This document shows, one piece after another, positions 8,928 through 15,584 of a stretch of 64,000 bases of DNA. The position numbers and the translations under genes were made by a program. Positions within the stretch are counted from its first letter, which is position 1, and each line of letters opens with the position of its first letter. The stretch is from CAVQFB01 sp963711675 (GTDB taxonomy: Bacteria > Acidobacteriota > Terriglobia > Terriglobales > Acidobacteriaceae), in assembly GCA_963711675.1 (NCBI GenBank), contig CAVQFB010000015.1, positions 1 to 64,000 of the forward strand, written 5' to 3'. The notes below the pieces were generated by a model that saw only the letters and a list, made by a program, of their open reading frames with translations, was not told the DNA's origin and did not search any database.

Positions 8928-9674
8928 ATGGCGTGGTACGCGTACTGCCTGCAAGAACACCAGACCCTCCCCAATGGTTCCCGCGCGCGGCGTCCCTTTT
9001 TGCTCGAAGGGGTGCAAGGCGTTAACGGAGCTCCCGTGCTGGGCTATCCCAGTGGAGAATTTGCCGTCGTCGTCAGCGAATATGACCGCAACGTCGTGCG
9101 AATCGACGAAAAGACAGTACTGGAACATGCCCGAGTCGTCAGCGTCTGCTTCCGTACCGCCACCGTCTTACCTTTTCGCTTCGGCACCATCTTCGATTCC
9201 GAAGACGCCCTGCGGCAGGCCGTACGCTCCAATCGCCGCGCCTTCGGCCAGAGCGTAGCTAAACTGCGCGGGAAAGCCGAGATGCATCTGAAGCTGGTCG
9301 TTCGCGACGGCTCCCTCCGCGAAGCCATGATCGACATCGAACTGCCCGACACCGTCGGCGGCGAATACCTTTCCAAGCTCCGCGAGAAGGCCTCGCGCGA
9401 GCGTGAGCGCCAGACCAAGGCACGGGCCCTTTCCGTGCAGGTGCACAAGCTGTTCAATCCTCTGGAAGAGGAAGTCAGCTGCAAGAAGGTCGCCCAGGAC
9501 GGAATGCTCATCGACATCGCCCACCTGATTGATTCCAAGTCGGTCGAGAAGTATCAGAACCGGTACAGCACCGCGGCCAAGCAACTCAAGAATTGCGAGC
9601 TGGTCATCAGCGGACCCTGGCCTCCTTATCATTTCCTTCCGGACAAGATTCGGACGGTCGCCGGCAACAGCTAG
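8928..9674 (+). CDS. GvpF/GvpL family gas-vesicle-type protein
   Basis: The 248-aa protein begins MAWYAYCLQEH. The ATG at 8928 has GGAGAG 6 nt upstream (8916-8921) and is preferred over an upstream non-ATG start. Family signs are the VSVCFRTATVLPFRFGTIF segment, the LRGKAEMHLKLVV strand typical of GvpF/L, a charged helical middle (EYLSKLREKASRERERQTKA) and the closing ISGPWPPYHF, equivalent to TGPWPPYSF in GvpF/L. GvpF/L proteins help nucleate or assemble gas vesicles. No gvpA, gvpN, gvpG, gvpK or other gas-vesicle gene is in this window, so the protein is an orphan here and may have another role. A rho-independent terminator follows directly. Confidence 0.85.
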   Translation: MAWYAYCLQEHQTLPNGSRARRPFLLEGVQGVNGAPVLGYPSGEFAVVVSEYDRNVVRIDEKTVLEHARVVSVCFRTATVLPFRFGTIFDSEDALRQAVRSNRRAFGQSVAKLRGKAEMHLKLVVRDGSLREAMIDIELPDTVGGEYLSKLREKASRERERQTKARALSVQVHKLFNPLEEEVSCKKVAQDGMLIDIAHLIDSKSVEKYQNRYSTAAKQLKNCELVISGPWPPYHFLPDKIRTVAGNS

Positions 9675-9692
9675 CCAACGTCAAATTACCAG

Positions 9693-9722
9693 GCCCTGTC
9701 AGCCCCTGCTGACAGGGCTTTT
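9693..9722 (+). terminator. Rho-independent terminator after GvpF/L gene
   Basis: A perfect 10-bp stem, GCCCTGTCAG (9693-9702) with CTGACAGGGC (9709-9718), is closed by a 6-nt loop and followed by TTTT. Confidence 0.9.
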
Positions 9723-9874
9723 CGCTGCCGGCAATACCCCTCCTGCGACCAGAGACCTGCACCCTATGTGCATCATTATGCAGTTGGTTTGCCTTCCAGG
9801 TAGCACCGCCCATTGTGCAAGATTGGTACGGAACCGGGGCTAAGCCACGGCAGCACAAAACCTTAGAAACTGCG

Positions 9875-9896
9875 TTGTCACACGCCGTTGTGACAA
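9875..9896. repeat. Small hairpin in long intergenic region
   Basis: TTGTCACA (9875-9882) and TGTGACAA (9889-9896) form a perfect 8-bp dyad with a 6-nt spacer and no T-run after it. It could be a protein-binding site or part of an RNA upstream of the terminator at 10069. Confidence 0.4.
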
Positions 9897-10068
9897 TTGC
9901 CTTTGGATGAGCAAGTGCATCGTCCGAGGTACAAAAGAGGCCGCAAAAACAGGTATGACCTTCACTCTCTTCCAATGTTCTCGACAACTTCCATTTGCCC
10001 GTTCTGGTCGCCGGAACGGCTCCTTGCATCACCTTCCCTGACCTTCCCGCCTTCTTGCCTCTTTGATC

Positions 10069-10099
10069 AGCGGCCCCCAGAAATGGGGCCGCTTTTTTT
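10069..10099 (+). terminator. Strong terminator with no protein gene upstream
   Basis: A 9-bp perfect stem, AGCGGCCCC (10069-10077) with GGGGCCGCT (10085-10093), is followed by seven T. The nearest upstream gene on this strand already has its own terminator at 9693-9722. This terminator therefore suggests a short non-coding transcript somewhere in 9723-10069. No promoter could be assigned with confidence. Confidence 0.8.
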
Positions 10100-10231
10100 G
10101 CCCTCCCCGCAGACCGAACCTGGCAAAGCACCTCGGACGAGGATCGCGCGGGCGCCGCCGTCGCGGATGCGCACCCCGGCCGGGTACTCCCGTAACGTGC
10201 TTCCACAGGCGTCTGGATTCATACTGCCCAA

Positions 10232-10369
10232 ATGGATTGGCATGATGTCATGTCCGAATTCTTCCAGCGCGTCGCCGTGGGAGCTCTCGCCGCCCTTAGC
10301 CTGCTTGTGATCGTCCGGTTGCGGATGCCCCGGCGCTCGCAGGTCAAGGTTCCGAGCGAGCGACACTAG
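10232..10369 (+). CDS. Possible small single-span membrane protein
   Basis: This 45-codon frame starts at ATG 10232, with an alternative ATG at 10250 giving 39 codons. It contains one hydrophobic stretch (VAVGALAALSLLVIVRL) followed by a basic tail (RMPRRSQVKVPSER), the pattern of a small membrane protein. No good ribosome-binding site precedes either start. It could be chance coding in GC-rich DNA. Confidence 0.25.
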   Translation: MDWHDVMSEFFQRVAVGALAALSLLVIVRLRMPRRSQVKVPSERH

Positions 10370-10483
10370 CCTTCTCCCTCGGGTGCTGGAGCGCCAATTC
10401 ATTCTTCGTTGCCCGTTTCGGAACGCCAGCCTTTCCCGTCAGTTGACTCACTTTCAGCGCGCGTGAGATATTGGCTCGCCCTG

Positions 10484-10511
10484 TTAACAGACTATTAACA
10501 ATTTATTCATG
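10484..10511 (+). promoter_or_regulatory. Three-unit Pho-box-like direct repeat
   Basis: TTAACA (10484-10489), TTAACA (10495-10500) and TTCATG (10506-10511) are spaced exactly 11 bp apart, with A/T-rich spacers. PhoB/PhoP response regulators bind 11-bp direct-repeat units of this kind. It sits about 36 bp upstream of the start of the DUF47-Pit phosphate-transport operon, the expected target. Phosphate-starvation control is therefore likely (inference). Confidence 0.6.
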
Positions 10512-10546
10512 AAAATCGCACTCTGACTGGGAGTTCCTCCTCATCC

Positions 10547-11161
10547 ATGGTCCGTCTTATTCCTCGAGATACCAGCTTTTTCAAGATGTTCTCGGAGATG
10601 TCCGAAAATCTGATTGCCGGGGCCAATACCCTGGTTGACCTGTTCGCCGACTACCGGAATGTCGAAGCAAAGATCCATGAGATTCGCCGCATAGAGCACC
10701 GCGGCGACGACATGACCCACGCCATTCTCACCAGGCTCAACCAGACTTTCATCACGCCATTCGATCGCGAGGACATTCACAAACTCGCGTCCTCATTCGA
10801 CGACGTTCTCGACTTCATCAACGCTGCCGGCGCTCGCATCGTCATGTACCGCATTACGAACCCGCCGCCTGCGGCAGGCGAACTGGCGCACCTGATTCTG
10901 GCTCAGAGCAAGGAACTCCAGAAAGCGGTATCCCTTCTGCAGAAGAATGGCGACATCCTGGCCCACTGCGTGGAGATCAACCGGCTGGAAAACGAGGCGG
11001 ACCTGGTTTCCCGCGCGCCATCGCCCGTCTCTTCGAACGAAGAAAAAGACCCTATTACCCTCATCAAGACCAAGGAACTGATCGAGTTTCTGGAACTGGC
11101 CACCGATCGCGCCGAAGACGTCGCTGACGTGCTTGAAACCGTAGTGTTGAAGAACACTTGA
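10547..11161 (+). CDS. DUF47/PhoU-like phosphate-transport accessory protein, with short out-of-frame patch
   Basis: The 204-aa all-helical PhoU-like protein usually pairs with Pit transporters and modulates phosphate uptake. Characteristic segments are IHEIRRIEHRGDDMTHAI, FITPFDREDIHKLASSFDDVLDFI and TDRAEDVADVLETVVLKN. Between ENEADLVSRA and KDPITLIK the sequence reads PSPVSSNEE where the family has AIARLF-type residues. The +1 frame of 11018-11045 does encode AIARLFER, so a missing base near 11017 and an extra A near 11045 cancel out. The Pit gene follows after 31 bp, in the same operon. Confidence 0.9.
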   Translation: MVRLIPRDTSFFKMFSEMSENLIAGANTLVDLFADYRNVEAKIHEIRRIEHRGDDMTHAILTRLNQTFITPFDREDIHKLASSFDDVLDFINAAGARIVMYRITNPPPAAGELAHLILAQSKELQKAVSLLQKNGDILAHCVEINRLENEADLVSRAPSPVSSNEEKDPITLIKTKELIEFLELATDRAEDVADVLETVVLKNT

Positions 11162-11192
11162 AGCTTGCATCCTTCCGCAAACAGGACAACTG

Positions 11193-12216
11193 GTGAAATC
11201 CGATCTTCTGCTCTTGATTGTCACGGTCGTGGTCGCGTTGAGCTTCGACTTCCTCAACGGATTTCACGACGCGGCCAACAGCATCGCCACCGTGGTCTCG
11301 ACTCGCGTCTTATCGCCCAAGCTCGCCGTCGCGTGGGCAGCGTTTTTCAATTTCGTCGCTGCATTCCTTCTTGGCACGGCCGTCGCCAAAACCATCGGCA
11401 AAGGGATGATTCGGATCGACTCCGTCACTCAATACGTGGTCATCGCAGGACTGCTGGGCGCGATCGTCTGGGACCTGCTCACCTGGTGGTGGGGGCTGCC
11501 CACATCGTCTTCCCACGCATTGATCGGAGGATACGCTGGTGCCGCTGTCATGCGCTCCGGATGGCACGTGATCATCGCTGAAGGCTGGTACAAGACCCTG
11601 ATTTTCATTGTGGTCGCTCCCGTAATGGGGTTGATCCTCGGCTTCGTTTCATGGTGGCGGTCTTCTGGCTTTTTCGCGACAAATCCCCGCTCCGCATCGA
11701 TGTTTGGTTTCGCAAACTCCAACTTCTCTCTGCGGCCGCCTATAGCCTGGGCCACGGTGGCAACGACGCGCAGAAAACCATGGGCATCGTCGCGGGCGCT
11801 CTCTACAGCGCAAAAATCATCACCGCTTCCGAAATGGCTGCGACTGGGGAAGATTCCATTGGCCCATCATCCTCGCCGCCCACGCCTCTATCGCTCTGGG
11901 CACTTATCTCGGCGGATGGCGGATCGTCCACACCATGGGATCCCGCATTACGAAACTAAAACCAGTCGGCGGCTTCTGCGCTGAGACGGCGGGCGCGATC
12001 ACGCTTTTTGCGACCGCGCTCGCCGGAATTCCTGTCAGCACCACCCACACCATCACCGGCGCCATCGTCGGAGTGGGCGCGACCACCCGCCTCTCCGCCG
12101 TCCGCTGGGGCGTCGCTCGCCGCATCGTCTGGGCCTGGGTGTTCACCATTCCCGCCTCCGCCGGGGTCGCGGCGGCTGCCTATTGGCTTATCCGACTCTT
12201 CTATTCCGGCGCGTGA
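11193..12216 (+). pseudogene. pit: Low-affinity inorganic phosphate transporter (Pit family), two frameshifts
   Basis: Pit transporters carry metal-phosphate into the cell with protons. The GTG start at 11193 gives FDFLNGFHDAANSIATVVSTR, the N-terminal PHO-4 signature. The frame shifts near 11650 into MVAVFWLFRDKSPLRIDVWF...SLGHGGNDAQKTMGIVAG (second signature). It shifts again near 11860 into WPIILAAHASIALGTYLGGW...AGIPVSTTHTITGAIVG. About 341 codons in total is normal. Each shift equals one missing base. Because all conserved parts are otherwise perfect and the partner DUF47 gene shows cancelling indels, sequence error is a strong alternative to real inactivation. Confidence 0.88.
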
Positions 12217-12328
12217 TCCCGCCCCGCACAGACTAGGAGTAAAGATCCCCCACGTCCCAACTCGCCCCCCGGTCATATTCGCGCCTGCGGTACACTATCT
12301 CCTCTTCACCACTCCCAGGAGGATCCAC

Positions 12329-13177
12329 ATGTCTGAAGCCACGCTCAGTGGCAGCGAGTTCAAGAAACAATTGCGGGCGGGCACCCCGAAGATGGGGTTG
12401 TTCCTGAACGCACATAGCCCCACCCTGGCTGAGCAGTTGGCCCACACCGGCTACGACTGGCTGCTGGTCGACACCCAGCACGGCCCCATGGGCTACGAAA
12501 AGCTCTCGGCCATGCTCTCCGGCATCGCCAACGGCGGCGCCAAGTCGCTCGTCCGCGTCGGCAGCTATAACGACCGCCCTGGCATTCAGCAGGCTCTCGA
12601 CCTCGGCGCCGACGGCGTCCTCATTCCCTACATCAATACCGCCGAAGAAGCTCGCCAGGCAGTCAGCTGCACCAAGTATCCGCGCGTGGGCACGCGCTCC
12701 GTCTACTTCCCGCAGCGCAGTATGAACAAGAAGGGACTGCTCGGCTACGCCGGCAACTTCAACCAGGACGGCATCGTCGCCCTGCAAGTCGAGACCGCGT
12801 CCTGCATCGAGAACATGGCTGAGATCGCCGCCGTTCCCGGCATCGACATCCTCTTCCTCGGCCAGAACGACCTCTGCATGTCCCTGGGACTCTACGAGAA
12901 GTACGAGTTCCCGCACATGTACACCTCGCCCGAGCTGGGCGCGGCCACGCAGAAGCTGGTCGAGAACGCCCGCAAGAACAACGTCATCCTCGGACTCTTC
13001 CTGTTCGGCACCGCGCGCGTCGGCGAGTTCCTGGAGAAGGGATTCACCTTCTTCAGCATCGGCAACGACCTGCACCACGTCCTCACGCAAGCTGACGCGT
13101 ACGTGAAAGATATGGAAGCTACGTCGAAGAAGCTGGGCAAGACCTGGAAAGCTCGCCAGTCAGCGCTGCTGAGTTAG
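12329..13177 (+). CDS. HpcH/HpaI-family aldolase (2-keto-3-deoxy acid aldolase)
   Basis: The 282-aa protein belongs to the metal-dependent class II pyruvate aldolases that cleave 2-keto-3-deoxy or 4-hydroxy-2-oxo acids. ATG 12329 has AGGAGGA 5 nt upstream, and longer frames reach back into the Pit gene. Motifs are GYDWLLVDTQHGPM, the barrel segment ADGVLIPYINTAEEA, the metal ligand Glu in LQVETASCIENM and the GQNDLCMSLG loop (GxxDLxxSxG in the family). The substrate cannot be told from sequence. It stands alone between the Pit operon and a repeat-bearing gap. Confidence 0.92.
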   Translation: MSEATLSGSEFKKQLRAGTPKMGLFLNAHSPTLAEQLAHTGYDWLLVDTQHGPMGYEKLSAMLSGIANGGAKSLVRVGSYNDRPGIQQALDLGADGVLIPYINTAEEARQAVSCTKYPRVGTRSVYFPQRSMNKKGLLGYAGNFNQDGIVALQVETASCIENMAEIAAVPGIDILFLGQNDLCMSLGLYEKYEFPHMYTSPELGAATQKLVENARKNNVILGLFLFGTARVGEFLEKGFTFFSIGNDLHHVLTQADAYVKDMEATSKKLGKTWKARQSALLS

Positions 13178-13504
13178 GCACAGCATCAGGTTGCGAAGTT
13201 TCAAGCGTGGTTGTGTGGGGACGGGCGCCCTCGCCCGTCCGAGCCGAGCGAAGCTCGGCAACGACTCGCGGGCCGGAATGACCCCGCACATTCGCGCCAT
13301 TGTCGGGAGGGCCCGCTCGTTCGCGTATTCTTGAGAATTCAGCGCAGTAGGAATCCATCTCGATTGCGCAATGTAGAAGCCAATATCGGGATCGCCGACG
13401 AATGTCGGGATCGCCGTGGAAGAGCGGCCCTTCAGGGCCGCGGTAGCTGCCAACTCAGCGTGGGCTTTAGCCCCAGCGGCTGTTTTTCCTCTGGAGACTA
13501 AACC
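13178..13504. repeat. Gene-free interval with GC-rich dispersed palindromes
   Basis: No gene was seen. ACGGGCGCCCTCGCCCGT (about 13220-13237) is a near-palindrome whose core, GGGCGAGGGCGCCCG, reappears in opposite orientation near 19527-19545. Two other self-complementary bits occur: CGAGCCGAGCGAAGCTCG (about 13240-13257) and GCGGCCCTTCAGGGCCGC (about 13424-13441). They resemble interspersed palindromic repeats common in acidobacterial intergenic DNA. Confidence 0.55.
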
Positions 13505-14125
13505 GTGACCACCGAAAACTTCTTGCTGGCCGGAAAGCACATTCGTCTCGAACCGCTTGAGCGCCGCCATGTCGATGGGCTGGCGGCCGCAGCCGCCGGT
13601 GACCGCGACCTTTACCAGTGGAGCCCCGTCCCGCAGGACAAGGCCTCAGCCACCCGCTACGTCGACACAGCCCTCGCCTGGCGCGATGCCGGAACAGCCT
13701 TGCCCTTCGCGACCGTCCGCGCGACCGACAGCATCGTCATCGGCTCCACCCGCTTCTTTGACCTTGAGCGATGGGCGTGGCCGCCGGGTCACCCGCAGCA
13801 TGGCCGCCAGTCTCCCGACGCCTGCGAGATCGGCTACACCTGGCTGAGTCGCTCTGCCATCCGCACCGCCGCCAACACCGAAGCCAAGCTACTCATGCTG
13901 ACCTACGCCTTCGAAACCTGGAAGGTGCACCGCGTGTGCCTTCACACCGACGTGCGTAACCAGCGTTCCCGCGCGGCCATCGAACGCATCGGCGGGAAGT
14001 TCGAGGGGATTCTCCGCGCGCATCGGATGGCCGCCGACTTCATCCCCCGAGACTCCGCGCGCTATTCGATCATCGCTGCGGAGTGGCCAACTGTGAAGCA
14101 GCGGCTCAGCAATCTGCTCAAGTAA
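13505..14125 (+). CDS. GNAT-family N-acetyltransferase (RimJ/RimL type)
   Basis: The 206-aa protein starts at GTG 13505 with GGAG shortly upstream. It has the RimJ/L pattern: an N-terminal LEPLERRHVDGLAAA, the strand VIGSTRFFDLE, the CEIGYTWLSRS strand-turn and the acetyl-CoA-binding/C-terminal segments EAKLLMLTYAFETWKVHRVCLHTDVRNQRSRAAIERIGGKFEG. These enzymes acetylate ribosomal proteins, amino-terminal groups or small molecules; the substrate here is unknown. It is followed by the convergent small membrane protein gene. Confidence 0.92.
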   Translation: MTTENFLLAGKHIRLEPLERRHVDGLAAAAAGDRDLYQWSPVPQDKASATRYVDTALAWRDAGTALPFATVRATDSIVIGSTRFFDLERWAWPPGHPQHGRQSPDACEIGYTWLSRSAIRTAANTEAKLLMLTYAFETWKVHRVCLHTDVRNQRSRAAIERIGGKFEGILRAHRMAADFIPRDSARYSIIAAEWPTVKQRLSNLLK

Positions 14126-14150
14126 ACGTAACAGCTGAGCGTACGGATTC

Positions 14151-14492
14151 TCATTGCCCCGTGCTCTCGCCGGCCGGTGGGGTAGAGGCCCAATGTCTCA
14201 TGCCTTGCCGGAATCGCTCCCGCTCTTCCGGACTCATGTTCTCGCAGCGCTCGCGCATGCGGCGGCGGAAATTGGAGCGGCCGGGACCGCGCCATCCATG
14301 CGAACCGAACAGGATCCGGCACAGCGCCAGAATCCCAAACGCCTGCCAGAAGGTAATCACGCGCCAGCCGAACAGCGGCGGCAGCAGCCAATTCCACAGC
14401 AGCATCACCAGCTCGCCGCCGAGGGCGATAAACAGCACAATCCCCAGAATCGCTGCCGGCGCAATAAAGAACCATTTCCATTTCCTTCTCAT
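14151..14492 (-). CDS. Small membrane protein in ECF sigma operon
   Basis: This 113-aa protein has two hydrophobic segments (WFFIAPAAILGIVLFIALGG and ITFWQAFGILALCRILFG) and a basic, Arg-rich tail (RRRMRERCENMSPEERERFRQG). ATG 14492 is preferred; a longer frame back to 14564 would overlap the sigma gene. It lies 10 nt after the ECF sigma stop codon, so it is probably co-transcribed. It could be a cognate membrane regulator, though it shows no zinc-finger anti-sigma motif. Function not recognised. Confidence 0.75.
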   Translation of the reverse strand: MRRKWKWFFIAPAAILGIVLFIALGGELVMLLWNWLLPPLFGWRVITFWQAFGILALCRILFGSHGWRGPGRSNFRRRMRERCENMSPEERERFRQGMRHWASTPPAGESTGQ

Positions 14493-14502
14493 GTTCAGCC
14501 CC

Positions 14503-15090
14503 TCATGCTTTCGTAAGTTCGTCGTAGATGCTTTGCAACCGCTCGCGCAGATGCAGCACCGCATAGCGTTTGCGCGAGAGCAGCGTATTCACGCTCACGC
14601 CGGTCTCGGCGGCAATCTCCTTGAAGCTGCGCCCTTCGAACTCGTGCGCCACAAACACCTCCCGCTGCTCGTCCGGCAGCTCGTCGAGCGCCGACTCGAG
14701 TTCGTCGAGCAGCACGTTGCGGGCGTAGACCGCGTCCGGTCCGGCGTCGGGCGAAGGCAGCATATCTTCCAGCTGCAGCAGTTCGTCGTCGTCGTCGCCC
14801 ATGCCGGCGGCATCGCTGAAGCTCTCCGGCTTCTTCTTGCGGAAGAGATCGGTAATGCGATTGCGCGCCACACGAAACAGCCATCCCGTGACGTGCTCGA
14901 TCGGCATCAGCAGGCGGTTCGCCTCCACTAGTTGATAGAAGACGTCCTGCAGAATGTCCTCTGCGTCACGCGGATCGGGCACGCGCCGGCGAATGAAATT
15001 GCGCAGCCGGGACTGCTCCCGCGTGACCACATCGGAGATCCGCTGGTCCTGTTCGAGTACCATCCGCTCCAGGCTCGCTGCGCCCTTCAT
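14503..15090 (-). CDS. ECF-family RNA polymerase sigma factor
   Basis: The 195-aa protein has region 2 (LRNFIRRRVPDPRDAEDILQDVFYQL...GWLFRVARNRITDLFRKKK) and region 4 (LPDEQREVFVAHEFEGRSFKEIAAETGVSVNTLLSRKRYAVLHLRERL). The linker is acidic (MGDDDDELLQLEDML). Alternative sigma factors of this type redirect RNA polymerase to stress or envelope promoters. It forms an operon with the downstream membrane protein. Confidence 0.93.
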   Translation of the reverse strand: MKGAASLERMVLEQDQRISDVVTREQSRLRNFIRRRVPDPRDAEDILQDVFYQLVEANRLLMPIEHVTGWLFRVARNRITDLFRKKKPESFSDAAGMGDDDDELLQLEDMLPSPDAGPDAVYARNVLLDELESALDELPDEQREVFVAHEFEGRSFKEIAAETGVSVNTLLSRKRYAVLHLRERLQSIYDELTKA

Positions 15091-15584
15091 CTACAGTTTG
15101 CGCCCTTCTCTATCGTTGTAGACGGATGAGGGCACGCGGATATTGTAGGGGCCGCTAAATTGTTGAGGATGAAAGGCGGGATTTGCGGCGGAGTGCCTGT
15201 TCACTCGCAGGGTTTTGCCCACGATGGCTCATCGCTTCAAGAGGACACGGCTTCGGGAGGGCACGGCTTCAGCCGTGCCACTGGCCGCTAAATAAAAACG
15301 GCTTTAGCCGCGGGGCAAGATGTTCTTTGCGAAAGGGCGGGTGCGGAGCCGCACCAAGCATCTGCTTTAGATACGCAGCCGCAACCTTCCACTTGTCATC
15401 CTGAGCGGAGCGGATCGAGTCATTTGTGACTCGGGCTGCGGAGTCGAAGGAGCCCGTGTTTGCCGGCGGAGTCAACCGGCCTGAAGAGGAGTTTTCACCG
15501 CGAACCCCGCCGAACCAAGTTCGAGAAGAGAATTCCTTTCCGGGCCGTTGCTGGGTGTCAGCGGGCACGGGGTCCCTCGACTTC
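15091..15584. repeat. Gene-free interval of dispersed palindromic repeats
   Basis: No gene was seen. It contains GGCACGGCTTCAGCCGTGCC (about 15260-15279), a perfect palindrome, then CGGCTTTAGCCG (about 15299-15310). A copy of the GTCATCCTGAGCGGAGCGGA repeat starts at 15395, preceded by a segment (15368-15390) repeated in inverse orientation near 18.95 kb. Another inverted copy of the GTCATCC element occupies about 15581-15632. Confidence 0.6.
15368..15410 (+). repeat. Left copy of inverted dispersed repeat flanking the R-M gene
   Basis: It reads TAGATACG..GCCGCAACCTT, then GTCATCCTGAGCG. The partner at 18915-18959, on the other strand, matches over about 40 bp with a 2-nt gap and a few substitutions. 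Confidence 0.65.

Noticed and set aside
8928..9674. A gas-vesicle gene cluster
   Set aside because: Only the GvpF/L-like gene is present; no shell or other gvp gene was seen within the window on either side.
12233..13090. 285-codon minus-strand frame over the aldolase gene
   Set aside because: Antisense to a clear HpcH/HpaI aldolase; the acidic, Val/Leu-rich translation is typical of a complement frame.
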